The notes beneath the pieces are model-generated. The model was not told the DNA's origin, did not search any database, and worked only from the letters and a program-made list of their open reading frames with translations. A program made the translations under genes and the position numbers. From NCBI RefSeq assembly GCF_014323605.1, contig NZ_SCMB01000003.1, positions 1 to 64,000 of the forward strand: a stretch of DNA of 64,000 nt. The letters are read 5' to 3'. Of the stretch, positions 34,672-44,184 are shown piece after piece. Positions within the stretch are counted from its first letter, which is position 1. Every line of letters starts with the position of its first letter. The DNA comes from Lactobacillus kimbladii (GTDB lineage Bacteria; Bacillota; Bacilli; Lactobacillales; Lactobacillaceae).

Positions 34672-36454
34672 TGAAAATTCATTTCAATCAGTCTGGTCGC
34701 AAGAAATTCCAGTAAAAGAGCAACTTAGCATTTTTAAACGTTTATTGCGGTTTGTGATGCATTTTAAAAATGAAATGATTATTGCTGGTATAGGTGCCTT
34801 TTTAGTAAGTGTAATCAACGTTCTGCTACCATATGGTTTACAATATTTTTTGGATAACTTTTTGAGTAAAACTGATGTTACAACACAAATAATTTTATTT
34901 GCCGGTTTTCTTTACGCATTTGGTTCTATTGTTAAAGGAATTTTACAATTTACCTATGAGTACTTTTTTGCTTTAGGGTCTGAAAAATCACTTGAAGGAT
35001 TGCGGTCAGAACTTTATAAAAAATTGCATACGTTAGGGATGCGCTACTTTGACCAAACTCCAGCCGGATCTATAGTTTCAAGAGTAACAAACGATACTAT
35101 GACTTTGAGTAATTTTCTGACTGTATTATCAAGTGTGGTAATTTCATTTTTCTCAATCATTTCGGCTATGGTAGCGATGTTTTCTACAAATGTAATGGCT
35201 GGACTGATAGTACTTGCATTTTTGCCTGTACTTTTAGTGATCATTTGGCAATATTCTAAAAGAAGTTCTAAACTTTACCGTAGTTATCGCGAGCGACTGA
35301 GTCGCATCAATACTAACTTAAATGAATCAATTGAAGGAGTTTCTTTAATCCAGCAATTTAAGCAAGAAGAGCGCATGACTAATCATTTCGAAAATGAAAA
35401 TACAGCTTTAATGAAAACAAGATTTGATATGATTAATCTTAATTCTTTTTTGCTGTCACCTTTAACTAGTTTATTATATTCTCTGGCATTAGCTTTAACT
35501 TTAATGTATTTTGGTTTTCCGTTGAGGGAAACATTCGTGCCGGCGGGTGTGGTTTACGCATTTTCACAATATATTTCCCAGTTTTTCAATCCAATTGCCA
35601 ATATGATGGATCAAATGACTTTTTTCCAAGATGGTATTGTAGCCGGTAAAAGAATTTTTCGGATATTAGATAATACTGATTACGAACCGGAACAGCATGC
35701 TGAAGCAGGATTAACAATTACTCAAGGAAAGATTGAGTTTAAGCATGTAAGTTTCTCTTATGATGGTAAAAATGAAATTTTACATGATATTTCTTTCACA
35801 GTTAATCCTGGTGAAACTCTAGGCATAGTAGGCCATACAGGCTCTGGTAAAAGTTCAATTATTAACGTAATGATGCGCTTTTATGAATTTTATAAAGGTG
35901 AAGTATTAATTGATGGCGTTGACATTAAAAAGTATCCTAAAGCAGAATTACGCAAAAAACTGGGATTGGTATTGCAAGAACCATTCATGTTTTACGGAGA
36001 TATTAATTCCAATATTCGTCTTTATAACAAGGACATAACTGACGAGCAAATAAAAAAGGCTGCAGAAACTGTTCAGGCAGATGGCTTTATTGAAAATCTT
36101 CCTGGCAAATATCATGCTAAAGTAGGTGAGGGCGGCAGCGAATTTAGTCAAGGCCAAAGGCAATTGATTTCATTTGCAAGGACTTTAGTTACAGATCCAA
36201 AGATATTGGTCTTGGATGAAGCAACTGCAAATGTTGATACTGAAACTGAAACGCTCATTCAGCAGGGACTAAAGAGATTGCGCAAAGGCCGCACAACTTT
36301 GGCGATAGCACACAGGCTTTCAACTATTGTTGATGCAGATCAAATTATCGTTTTAAATGATGGCAAAATAGTAGAAAGAGGCAATCACGAAAATCTTCTT
36401 TCACAAAAAGGTTATTATTATAATTTATATACCTTACAGAATAGCCAAAAGTGA
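34664..36454 (+). CDS. ABC exporter half-transporter, subunit 2 (canonical Walker B)
   Basis: This is the partner subunit, 596 residues, YheH/BmrD or LmrD type. It has a six-helix membrane domain and an ATPase domain with Walker A GHTGSGKS, a variant signature FSQGQRQL, and Walker B ILVLDEATANVD with the catalytic Glu. The intact Walker B here and the intact signature in subunit 1 complement each other, as expected of one active and one degenerate ATP site. The ATG at 34664 overlaps the end of subunit 1, with AGGTAGGTGA before it. Confidence 0.9.
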   Translation: MDDENSFQSVWSQEIPVKEQLSIFKRLLRFVMHFKNEMIIAGIGAFLVSVINVLLPYGLQYFLDNFLSKTDVTTQIILFAGFLYAFGSIVKGILQFTYEYFFALGSEKSLEGLRSELYKKLHTLGMRYFDQTPAGSIVSRVTNDTMTLSNFLTVLSSVVISFFSIISAMVAMFSTNVMAGLIVLAFLPVLLVIIWQYSKRSSKLYRSYRERLSRINTNLNESIEGVSLIQQFKQEERMTNHFENENTALMKTRFDMINLNSFLLSPLTSLLYSLALALTLMYFGFPLRETFVPAGVVYAFSQYISQFFNPIANMMDQMTFFQDGIVAGKRIFRILDNTDYEPEQHAEAGLTITQGKIEFKHVSFSYDGKNEILHDISFTVNPGETLGIVGHTGSGKSSIINVMMRFYEFYKGEVLIDGVDIKKYPKAELRKKLGLVLQEPFMFYGDINSNIRLYNKDITDEQIKKAAETVQADGFIENLPGKYHAKVGEGGSEFSQGQRQLISFARTLVTDPKILVLDEATANVDTETETLIQQGLKRLRKGRTTLAIAHRLSTIVDADQIIVLNDGKIVERGNHENLLSQKGYYYNLYTLQNSQK

Positions 36455-36489
36455 AAAAAAGCACAAAGCTAAAAACTTTGTGCTTTTTT
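36455..36489 (+). terminator. Terminator after the ABC exporter
   Basis: A 14-bp perfect stem (36455-36468 with 36476-36489) with a 7-nt loop has a T-run within and after its right arm. Confidence 0.93.
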
Positions 36490-36499
36490 ATATTTGGTA

Positions 36500-36528
36500 T
36501 TGACAGCGTTTACATTAAAGAGTAAATT
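36500..36528 (+). promoter_or_regulatory. Promoter of the FAD-linked oxidase
   Basis: A perfect TTGACA (36500-36505), a 17-nt spacer and TAAATT are present. The -35 overlaps the cre-like site. Confidence 0.7.
36501..36514 (+). promoter_or_regulatory. cre-like site (CcpA operator)
   Basis: TGACAGCGTTTACA fits the cre consensus TGWAANCGNTNWCA at all defined positions but one. Placement over the -35 would make CcpA binding repressive in the presence of a preferred sugar. Confidence 0.65.
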
Positions 36529-36578
36529 TATCATGTTAGCAATAGCTATATTATGATTTTAGTAAGAAGGGAATTATA

Positions 36579-37979
36579 ATGGAATATCATAAAATTAATC
36601 AAACTGATCTGGATAATTTAAGTAAGTTCATTTCGGATCCAGAAAGGTTTATTACTAAACCTACTAAACACTGGGATCATGACCAATTTGGCACAGTCAA
36701 AGCTATGCCTGATTTGGTAATTCAACCAACAAGTAATGAAGAGGTAATGAATGTTGTTAAATATGCGAGTGATCATTCAATACCTTTGGTTCCAAGAGGA
36801 AATTCAACTGGTTTAATGGGAGCTAACCTTGCTGTTGATGGCGGAATTTCACTAGACATGATCAAAATGAACAAGGTTTTGGAATATGATCCAGAAAGTT
36901 TGACCATGACTGTTCAAGCAGGATTGAGATTGAAGGACTTGGACGAATATCTGGCTGATAAGCCTTTCATGTATATGCCTGCTCCAGCCATGCACTGGGC
37001 AACTATTGGTGGTAATGTTTCTACCAATGCCGGTGGACTTAAAGCTATTAAATATGGCGTTACCAGAGAACACATTCGTGAGATTAAAGTTGTTTTAACT
37101 AATGGTAAATTATATAAATTTGGTTCGAAGGCAGTTAAATCATCTTCTGGCTATTCATTGAAAGATTTGATCATTGGTTCAGAAGGAACATTGGGTGTTG
37201 TAACAGAAGTTACAATTCGTTTATACCCAAGACCTCACAAATCTATTAATGCCATTATTCCATTTCCAACTTTGAATGATGCTATTAGATCAGTACCAGC
37301 TATTCTTAAATCTGGGGTTGTACCAACTACCGTTGAGTTTATGGGACGTAAGGTTGTTAAACTCTGGGAAACTTATGCTAAAGATGAGTTTCCGATTAAG
37401 CATGGTGACGGCTTTATTATCATTGGAATTGATGCCTTTACAGAAGATGAGTGGAAAGCAGAACTTAACGAAACTTTAGAAGTTGTTAAACCTTTTAAAG
37501 CTGAAAAAGCTATCGTTCTGAGTGCTGATTCTGATGAAGCCAAGAAGATCTGGAAATGTCGTGAAGAGTTATTGCTGGCCATTCAAAACTCTACTCCTAA
37601 GATGGATGAGATTGATGTTTGTGTTCCAATCAACCACATTCCTGTTGTATTAGACCGGATTGAGGAATTAGAAAAAGAATTAAACATTAGGATTCCAAAC
37701 TTTGGTCATGCTGGAGATGGAAACTTACATATTTATCTTTGCTCTGACAATATGTCTGATGAAGAGTATGCTAAAACCAGTGATAAAGTTATTTCTGAAT
37801 TGTATAAAACCGCTAAATCTCTTGATGGTAATATGTCCGGTGAACACGGAATTGGTTATGCAAGAGCAAATTACTATGAAGACTTTTACGGTAAAGATTA
37901 TACCGACTTACTACGTAAGGTTAAAAAGTTATTTGATCCTAATTATATTGTTAATCCAGGGAAGATTTTTGAACCTTAA
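36579..37979 (+). CDS. FAD-binding oxidase (GlcD / D-lactate dehydrogenase type)
   Basis: This flavin enzyme of the GlcD/DLD family oxidises 2-hydroxyacids such as D-lactate or glycolate. The 466-residue protein has the FAD-binding segment PRGNSTGLMGANLAVDGGIS, then ATIGGNVSTNAGGLKAIKYG, and the C-terminal motifs NFGHAGDGNLHIY and GNMSGEHGIGYAR. The electron acceptor is unknown. An ATG follows AGAAGGGAA. It stands alone between terminators, with a cre-like site at the promoter, which fits use of lactate once sugar is gone. The exact substrate is not settled by sequence. Confidence 0.9.
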   Translation: MEYHKINQTDLDNLSKFISDPERFITKPTKHWDHDQFGTVKAMPDLVIQPTSNEEVMNVVKYASDHSIPLVPRGNSTGLMGANLAVDGGISLDMIKMNKVLEYDPESLTMTVQAGLRLKDLDEYLADKPFMYMPAPAMHWATIGGNVSTNAGGLKAIKYGVTREHIREIKVVLTNGKLYKFGSKAVKSSSGYSLKDLIIGSEGTLGVVTEVTIRLYPRPHKSINAIIPFPTLNDAIRSVPAILKSGVVPTTVEFMGRKVVKLWETYAKDEFPIKHGDGFIIIGIDAFTEDEWKAELNETLEVVKPFKAEKAIVLSADSDEAKKIWKCREELLLAIQNSTPKMDEIDVCVPINHIPVVLDRIEELEKELNIRIPNFGHAGDGNLHIYLCSDNMSDEEYAKTSDKVISELYKTAKSLDGNMSGEHGIGYARANYYEDFYGKDYTDLLRKVKKLFDPNYIVNPGKIFEP

Positions 37980-38022
37980 TTCGTATCCTAATTCATAGTG
38001 TTATATGTGCGTTTAATAACAA

Positions 38023-38056
38023 AAAAAGCTGACAAAGTATATTTGTCAGCTTTTTT
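38023..38056. terminator. Bidirectional terminator between the oxidase and cfa
   Basis: A 14-bp perfect stem (38023-38036 with 38042-38055), A-rich on the left and T-rich on the right, serves both convergent genes. Confidence 0.93.
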
Positions 38057-38077
38057 GTGTAGATTAAATTATTAATA

Positions 38078-39253
38078 CTACTTATTTAACATGTACCTTC
38101 TAGTCATTGGTAAGTTTTTACCTGAAGGTCCTTTAGTAATCAGATATTGTACAACATCGATGTTGCCAGATTCAAAAGAAGCAGCGCAAGCTTGCAGGTA
38201 TAAATCCCACATTCGAGTAAAACGCTCACCCATATTCTTTTGAATTTGATCCCGTTTAGCATTAAAATTTTTATCCCAAATTTCCAATGTTCTTTGGTAA
38301 TGTCTTCTAAGCATTTCCAAATCCGTAATTTGCATGTTGTTTTCGACAATATGACTGATATTTTCACTTAACCCTGGTACATAACCACCTGGGAAAATGT
38401 ACTTGTTAATCCAAGCGTTCTTGGCACCGCCTTGTTGACGTGTGATGCCATGAATGAGAGCTACGCCATCTTTCTTTAAATATTTTGAAACATCGGCAAA
38501 GTATTGACCTAAATTTTCTTTACCGACGTGTTCAAACATTCCTACAGAGGTAATGTAATCCCATTGTTCATTTTCCAACTCGCGGTAGTCTTCTAACTTA
38601 ACTTCTGCAATATCTTGCAAGTTTTGGTCGTATATTTTCTTTTGAACAAGTTTAAACTGCTCTTCACTCAGAGTTACACCAGTTACTTTTAAGCCATATT
38701 CTTTGGCAGCAACCAACATTAGAGTACCCCAGCCACATCCAATATCAAGTAATGTCTTTCCTTTTTCAGGATGTAATTTATTTAAAATATGATGGATTTT
38801 ATTCAATTGTGCTGTTTTAAGGTCATCATTTTCATTTTCAAAATATGCACACGAATATGTTAAAGTAGGGTCAAGCCATAATTTATAAAAGTCGTTACCG
38901 ATATCATAGTGACGTTGAACATCTTTTTCACTTTGTGCTTCAGTGTGTTTTTCTTTTGGTAAAAATTTACGAAATTTACTGGACCGCATGAAACTTCCGG
39001 CACTTTCATAAGCTCCGCAAATTAGTTTTTGCAAACTGCCCTTGATTTCGATTCTTTTATCCATATATGCTTCGCCTAAAGCAAGAGAAGCATTTTTTGA
39101 GATAGTACTAGTCGGAATTTTCTCGTTAAAAATTATCTCTATATTTGGAGTACCGTTTCCGTATACTTCACTTTTGCCATCCCAGTATGTTACTTTGACA
39201 GGGAAAGGAAAGGACTTGCTTAACATAGCTCTATAAAAACTTTTTTCTAACAA
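38078..39253 (-). CDS. cfa: Cyclopropane-fatty-acyl-phospholipid synthase
   Basis: Cfa adds a methylene group from S-adenosylmethionine to double bonds in membrane phospholipid acyl chains, usually in stress or stationary phase. The 391-residue protein has the SAM-binding motif [10 protein letters not shown] and family segments [23 protein letters not shown] and [11 protein letters not shown]. The start is TTG at 39253, with GGAGG 9 nt before it and no suitable ATG. It lies 79 nt downstream of plsC in the same direction and may be co-transcribed with it; an extended -10 (TGTTAAAAT) in the gap suggests an extra promoter. Confidence 0.96.
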   Translation of the reverse strand: MLEKSFYRAMLSKSFPFPVKVTYWDGKSEVYGNGTPNIEIIFNEKIPTSTISKNASLALGEAYMDKRIEIKGSLQKLICGAYESAGSFMRSSKFRKFLPKEKHTEAQSEKDVQRHYDIGNDFYKLWLDPTLTYSCAYFENENDDLKTAQLNKIHHILNKLHPEKGKTLLDIGCGWGTLMLVAAKEYGLKVTGVTLSEEQFKLVQKKIYDQNLQDIAEVKLEDYRELENEQWDYITSVGMFEHVGKENLGQYFADVSKYLKKDGVALIHGITRQQGGAKNAWINKYIFPGGYVPGLSENISHIVENNMQITDLEMLRRHYQRTLEIWDKNFNAKRDQIQKNMGERFTRMWDLYLQACAASFESGNIDVVQYLITKGPSGKNLPMTRRYMLNK

Positions 39254-39332
39254 TTTTGAAATCCTCCATCTAACTTTTTTACATTTTTATTTTAACACTT
39301 GTTCATTGAGCTAATGTTTAAAGAGTAATTTT

Positions 39333-39947
39333 TTATTTAGGTTGATAATGAAAATTGGGGTTTTGTTCGTAGTCAACTTTATCCCAGGCTTTTTTAAGCT
39401 TATTGTCTAACATAGCTTCGTTTTCGTGAGTGAGTTTTATTTTACGGTCAATCATAAATGGCTCCCCGAAACAAACTTCTAAGGGTTGGCGTTTTAATAA
39501 ACCAGTGAAAGTTAGTGGACCCTGATAGACCACTGGTACTATAGGCTTGTTTGATAATTTGGCAATGGCAATTGTGCCGCCTTTCATTTCAGATGAATGC
39601 CTGGTACCTGAGGGAAAAATAATTAAGGAATAATTACCTTTTCTCAATCCATTAATGGGAGTTTTTAAGGCTGAAGGTCCAGGATGCTTACGGTCTACAG
39701 GAAAAGCATGAGCGTGTTTTAAGATGAACCGCAATATCGGGTTTTTAAACAATTCTATTTTAGCCATAAACATGAACTCTTTTGGACTTGCCGCTAAAGC
39801 GAATAAAATCGGTTCCCACCAAGTTCTATGTGGTGCTGCTAATATATAGTTCCCTGCCGGAATTCTTTCCTTATGATCAACGTGTAAATGTCCATTTAAT
39901 AGCCAAACTATAAAGCGGGCTACCGGACGAATGAAATGATAAAACAT
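39333..39947 (-). CDS. plsC: 1-acyl-glycerol-3-phosphate acyltransferase family protein
   Basis: PlsC-type enzymes acylate lysophosphatidic acid to phosphatidic acid at the membrane. The 204-residue protein has the acceptor block APHRTWWEP, where the usual HX4D reads HX4E, and IIFPSGTRHSSE in place of FPEGTRS, plus PVVYQGPLT. A hydrophobic N-terminus may bind the membrane. The ATG at 39947 is preceded by GGAGG; the TTG at 39959 overlaps that site and is rejected. The active-site change makes the precise substrate less certain. Confidence 0.85.
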   Translation of the reverse strand: MFYHFIRPVARFIVWLLNGHLHVDHKERIPAGNYILAAPHRTWWEPILFALAASPKEFMFMAKIELFKNPILRFILKHAHAFPVDRKHPGPSALKTPINGLRKGNYSLIIFPSGTRHSSEMKGGTIAIAKLSNKPIVPVVYQGPLTFTGLLKRQPLEVCFGEPFMIDRKIKLTHENEAMLDNKLKKAWDKVDYEQNPNFHYQPK

Positions 39948-39971
39948 AATTTCCTCCAATTGATGTAAAAT

Positions 39972-39999
39972 ATTATAACAAAGCTGCGAGAGAGGACAA
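39972..39999 (-). promoter_or_regulatory. plsC promoter
   Basis: On the minus strand there is TTGTCC, a 16-nt spacer and a perfect TATAAT with TGT extended -10. Confidence 0.75.
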
Positions 40000-40005
40000 A
40001 TTTTT

Positions 40006-41037
40006 ATGGAAAAATTATTGAAAAATGAACGTATTGATTATATGTACAGTGATGATTTAAAAATAATTCAAAATAAATCATCTTTCAGCTTTTCATTAGA
40101 TACTCTGCTTTTAGCAGCAACTGCAAAGGATGCAATTAAAGATAATTCCAAGGTAGCGGATTTATGTGCTGGCAATTGTGCAGCAACAATGTATATGGCT
40201 TATTTTAATCGTGCCAAATATGATGCGGTTGAAATACAGGAAAAAGTGGCTTCACAAGCTGAACGTTCTATTGCGTTAAATAATATGGAAAATCGTATCC
40301 AGGTTTTTCAAAAAAATGTCAAAGATGCTCCAGTTTTTTTACGAAAAGATTCCTATGATGTGATTGTCGTGAATCCACCTTACTTTAAAGTTGCACAAAA
40401 TCATAAGGTTAATCCTGATCCAGCAAAGGCTATTGCCCGACATGAAATCTTAATTAATTTGGAAGAAATAATTTTTGTAGCCAGTGCCTTGCTTAAAATG
40501 AAAGGCAAATTATTTATGGTTCATCGACCAGAGCGTTTAAATGAAATTGCCTATTTTTGTCTTAAACATGATTTGAGTATTAAGTTTGTACAGCCATATG
40601 TTTCTCATCGAGGAGAAAACTGCAATTTAATAATTATTGAAGCAGTTAAGCATACCGGTAGAGATGGTCTGGTATTAAGGGATGCCATTGAGGTACATGA
40701 TAAAAACGGTAATTATCTTCCTCAAATTCAGCGTATAATAAGAGAAAAGGAATCGGATAGAGCAAAAAGGCAAAAGAGTAGGAGATATTATTTTTATGTA
40801 CTCTTATGCAAAGATAATAGCTTCTATGGTGGCTTTACTGATGATTTACATAAACGACTGAAAGCACATAATAGCGGCAAGGGTGCCAAATACACAAAAT
40901 CTCGCAGACCGGTTAAATTACTTTATCATGAAGAGTTTAAAGATAAAAAACTGGCGCTTAAAAGGGAATATTGGTTTAAGCATCATAACAGATTATGGAA
41001 GGAAAGATTTTTAAGAGAACATAAAGTTAACTTTTAA
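40006..41037 (+). CDS. tRNA(Val) adenine-N6 methyltransferase (TrmN6/YabB) fused to GIY-YIG domain
   Basis: The 343-residue protein has two parts. Residues 1 to about 255 form a class I methyltransferase with a [12 protein letters not shown] loop and the NPPY catalytic motif (about 124-127), as in TrmN6/YabB, which makes m6A37 in tRNA(Val). Residues about 262-343 form a UPF0213 GIY-YIG domain ([39 protein letters not shown]), as in Bacillus YazA. In Bacillus these are two adjacent genes. An AGGAG lies at the junction but no in-frame start follows it. An ATG follows GAGAGGAC. Confidence 0.88.
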   Translation: MEKLLKNERIDYMYSDDLKIIQNKSSFSFSLDTLLLAATAKDAIKDNSKVADLCAGNCAATMYMAYFNRAKYDAVEIQEKVASQAERSIALNNMENRIQVFQKNVKDAPVFLRKDSYDVIVVNPPYFKVAQNHKVNPDPAKAIARHEILINLEEIIFVASALLKMKGKLFMVHRPERLNEIAYFCLKHDLSIKFVQPYVSHRGENCNLIIIEAVKHTGRDGLVLRDAIEVHDKNGNYLPQIQRIIREKESDRAKRQKSRRYYFYVLLCKDNSFYGGFTDDLHKRLKAHNSGKGAKYTKSRRPVKLLYHEEFKDKKLALKREYWFKHHNRLWKERFLREHKVNF

Positions 41038-41039
41038 CC

Positions 41040-41068
41040 TTGCATCTTAAACAATAATCTAGTATTAT
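41040..41068 (+). promoter_or_regulatory. rpsB-tsf promoter
   Basis: TTGCAT, a 17-nt spacer and TATTAT lie about 125 nt before rpsB, leaving a long 5' leader. Confidence 0.8.
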
Positions 41069-41115
41069 TTTAACGTATGCCTTTATGCATATGTATAAAA
41101 AACATCAAGAGCAAT

Positions 41116-41150
41116 CAGTATTTCGGTGCCATACAAATGGTGAAATACTG
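41116..41150 (+). promoter_or_regulatory. Structured rpsB leader hairpin
   Basis: CAGTATTTC pairs with GAAATACTG (41116-41124, 41142-41150), with an inner CCAT/ATGG stem capped by ACAA. It lies within the untranslated leader and could be the autoregulatory site for S2. No T-run follows, so it is not a terminator. Confidence 0.5.
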
Positions 41151-41193
41151 AAATGACCGCTTGAGAGGATTAAAACCATAGGAGGAAGTTAAT

Positions 41194-41997
41194 ATGTCAG
41201 TAGTTTCTATGAAACAATTGCTTGAAGCCGGTGTCCACTTTGGTCACCAAACTAGAAGATGGGATCCAAAGATGGCTCCTTATATCTTCACACAAAGAAA
41301 TGGTATTTATATCATTGATTTGCAAAAAACCATCAAAATGTTAGATGATGCTTATGCATTCGTAAGAGCTGTTGCTCAAAACGGTGGCGTTATTCTTTTT
41401 GTTGGTACTAAGAAACAAGCTCAAGATTCAATTGCTGAAGAAGCTACTCGTGCTGGTCAATACTACGTTAACCAACGTTGGTTAGGTGGTACTTTGACTA
41501 ACTGGAAGACTATCCAGAGCCGAGTACAAAGATTAAAAGATTTAAAGAAAATGTCAGAAGATGGCACATTTGATGTATTGCCAAAGAAGGAAGCTTCTCT
41601 TTTGACTAAAGAAAAGGATAAATTGGAAAGATTCTTAGGTGGTATTGAAGATATGCCTAGAATTCCAGATGTTTTATTCGTAGTCGATCCTAAAAAGGAA
41701 AAGATTGCTGTTCATGAAGCTAATATTTTAGGAATTCCTGTAGTAGCTATGGTCGACACTAACACTGATCCAGACCCTGTTGACGTAGTTATTCCTGCAA
41801 ACGACGATGCTATTCGTGCAATTCGTTTGATTTCAGGCGCAATGGCTGATGCTGTTATTGAAGGTAAGCAAGGTCAAGATGATGACAATGCTGAAGCGGA
41901 AATGGCTAAGGGTGCAGAAGAAAAACAAGCAGATACTGATGCTGATGCAGAAAAAACAGTAGAAGCTGAAGAAACTTTTGACTCAGATGAAGACTAG
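41194..41997 (+). CDS. rpsB: 30S ribosomal protein S2
   Basis: This small-subunit protein has 267 residues. It begins [20 protein letters not shown], the S2 signature, and contains [14 protein letters not shown] and [12 protein letters not shown]. The last 35 residues form an acidic, alanine-rich tail beyond the conserved core. An ATG follows AGGAGG. tsf follows after 39 nt, the universal rpsB-tsf pairing. Confidence 0.97.
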   Translation: MSVVSMKQLLEAGVHFGHQTRRWDPKMAPYIFTQRNGIYIIDLQKTIKMLDDAYAFVRAVAQNGGVILFVGTKKQAQDSIAEEATRAGQYYVNQRWLGGTLTNWKTIQSRVQRLKDLKKMSEDGTFDVLPKKEASLLTKEKDKLERFLGGIEDMPRIPDVLFVVDPKKEKIAVHEANILGIPVVAMVDTNTDPDPVDVVIPANDDAIRAIRLISGAMADAVIEGKQGQDDDNAEAEMAKGAEEKQADTDADAEKTVEAEETFDSDED

Positions 41998-42036
41998 TTT
42001 TAATTATTAATAAGTTTTTATTTGGAAGGAAAAATA

Positions 42037-42912
42037 ATGGCAAACATTACTGCTAAACAAGTAAAAGAATTACGTGACCGTACCGGTGCCGGCATGATGG
42101 ATTCCAAGAAGGCTTTGGTTAAAGCTGATGGTGATATTGAAAAGGCAATTGATATTTTAAGAGAAAATGGAGTTGCTAAAGCTGCTAAGAAGAGTGGTCG
42201 TATCGCTGCCGAAGGTCTTGCAGAATATGCTTTTGATGGAAATGATGCTGTTGTAGTTGAGATTAACTCAGAAACTGATTTTGTTTCATCTAATGACAAG
42301 TTCATCAAATTGGTTGATGATGTTACCAAGGCGATTTTAGCTGCTAAACCAGCAAATGTTGAAGATGCATTAAAGTCACCAATGGGTAATTCAACAATTG
42401 GTGAGGAAATTACCAACCTTACTGCTGTCATTGGTGAAAAAATCACGTTGAGAAGATTTGATCTAATTACTAAGAATGATGATGAAGTCTTTGGTGCCTA
42501 CAAGCACAATGGTGGTGCAATTGTTGCAGTTGTTACCTTGAAAGGCAACAGTGAAGAAGCTGCTAAGAACATTGCCATGCACGTTGCCGCAATTAATCCA
42601 GAATACTTGGACAAGGATTCAGTGCCAAAGGCTGATTTTGATCGTCAGAAAGAAGTTTTCACTAAGGAAACTGAAAATGAAGGCAAGCCTGCTAAAATCA
42701 TTCCTAAGATTGTTGAGGGCAGAGTAAACAAGTATCTCAGTGAGATATGTTTAGTAGACCAACCTTACGTTAAAGATGGCGATATGACTGTAGCTGAATA
42801 TGCTAAATCAGAAGGCTGCGAAGTTGTTGGCTACAAACGTTACGAAGTTGGCGAAGGTATCGAAAAGAAACAAGAAGACTTTGCTGCTGAAGTAAAAGAA
42901 CAAATGAAGTAG
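42037..42912 (+). CDS. tsf: Elongation factor Ts
   Basis: EF-Ts recycles EF-Tu by nucleotide exchange. The 291-residue protein has the N-terminal UBA-like segment VKELRDRTGAGMMDSKKAL, the NSETDFVSSNDKF signature and IAMHVAAINPEYL. The ATG at 42037 is preceded by GGAAGGA; the in-frame ATG at 42022 overlaps that site. The next core gene, pyrH, is displaced by about 4 kb of accessory sequence. Confidence 0.97.
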   Translation: MANITAKQVKELRDRTGAGMMDSKKALVKADGDIEKAIDILRENGVAKAAKKSGRIAAEGLAEYAFDGNDAVVVEINSETDFVSSNDKFIKLVDDVTKAILAAKPANVEDALKSPMGNSTIGEEITNLTAVIGEKITLRRFDLITKNDDEVFGAYKHNGGAIVAVVTLKGNSEEAAKNIAMHVAAINPEYLDKDSVPKADFDRQKEVFTKETENEGKPAKIIPKIVEGRVNKYLSEICLVDQPYVKDGDMTVAEYAKSEGCEVVGYKRYEVGEGIEKKQEDFAAEVKEQMK

Positions 42913-42936
42913 ATACATATTTTTATTTATTCAATT

Positions 42937-42972
42937 AAAAGCTTTTATCTGTATAGATGAGGGCTTTTTGTT
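42937..42972 (+). terminator. tsf terminator
   Basis: A 14-bp stem (42937-42950 with 42955-42968) with three G-U pairs and a 4-nt loop is followed by a T-run. Confidence 0.85.
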
Positions 42973-43077
42973 TGCTAAAATTTTGAGAAATCATTGACAA
43001 AAAGTGATAATCTTAAATTATGGAACTTTCTGTATTTGAGAAAGAAAATAATTTTAACAGGAAATGAGGTTTCAATA

Positions 43078-44184
43078 ATGAGGAAACTGGCAGAGTTTGA
43101 CTACATGCTGGATTCATTTAATAGGGATTCCAGAAATCTTAATCGGTTAAGACACGATTTCGTTAATAAATATACGCAAAGTTATATTAAAAATGATATG
43201 AATTTAGACGATTTTGTTGTTGGTAAAGGAAATAAAAATAGCTTTTGCTATCAACTTGAATTTAATTTAGCTCAATTGGGCAGTATAAGAGGTTCAAATT
43301 CAAAAAATGGTATTTATTATAACCAACAAAAACAGGATTACGTTGTTACGAAAGCATGGCAAAGAAATGATGAAAATAGTCTTTTACTGATTTGAAAGCA
43401 GCAATTGTCAAAATCATTGACTTAGGTAAAAAAGATAAAATGAGTAAAAAAATTGATGCTATTCCACTTTCAAATATATTAAAGCATAAAATATTATCTG
43501 TTTATTATCTCAATAAATACTTAAATATTTTTGCAAAAGAACCACTGACATACTTTTTATTACAGTTTTATCAAAAAAATTAAAAAATATGTCAATTTAT
43601 GAATTGCAAAAAAAGTTAATTTATTTGAAAAGGAAGAATAAAGCGCTAAAAGGCTGGTCTAATATTGAATATGGTAATTATCTTTATTATCTTTTTTCCA
43701 AAGCTAAGAAATTAAATACTTGATAATACTAATTGTCTAAAACAACAGATTATGACATTGAAACTCTACAAATCCCTGAAAATAAAGAATATTCATATAA
43801 AGAGAAAAAATGTCAAGCTAGGTATGATTGGAGAAGAAAAGTGTTTTTAATAGTGAGGTTAAAAGGCTGAAAGATTTCAATGATATAAATCTAGAATGGG
43901 AATCTAAAGTTGATGATTCATTAGGATATGATATTTTATCTTATGAGCTAGATGGTATTCCAAGATATATAGAAGTAAAAACAACAAAAGAAAATAGGAG
44001 CGATAGATTTAGTTTTCATATCTCTCGCAATGAACTTGAAAAATCAAAGGTATTAAAAAATTATTGGATTTACCAAGTATTCTTTTCGATAGGACAATAG
44101 CAAGTAATTTTTCTCATTGAAGATCCTTTTAATGCAAAAGACATTAATATAACAGCCCTTAATTACCTGGTTAATGTCAGGTAA
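43078..44184 (+). pseudogene. Decayed restriction-type protein with C-terminal DUF3883 domain
   Basis: Pieces in different frames read as one protein. Frame 1 (43078-43395) has LDDFVVGKGNKNSFCYQLEF and LGSIRGSNSKNGIYY. A frameshift near 43385 continues with LKAAIVKIIDLGKK and ILSVYYLNKYLNIF. Another continues with GWSNIEYGNYLYYLF, then stops. From about 43830 a further frame gives VFNSEVKRL, LGYDILSYELDGIPRYIEVK and FHISRNELE, the DUF3883 PD-(D/E)XK-like core, ending at TAG 44100; readable sequence goes on to 44184. At least three disruptions make it non-functional. An ATG with a ribosome site (AGGAAATGAGG) remains at 43078. Confidence 0.8.
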
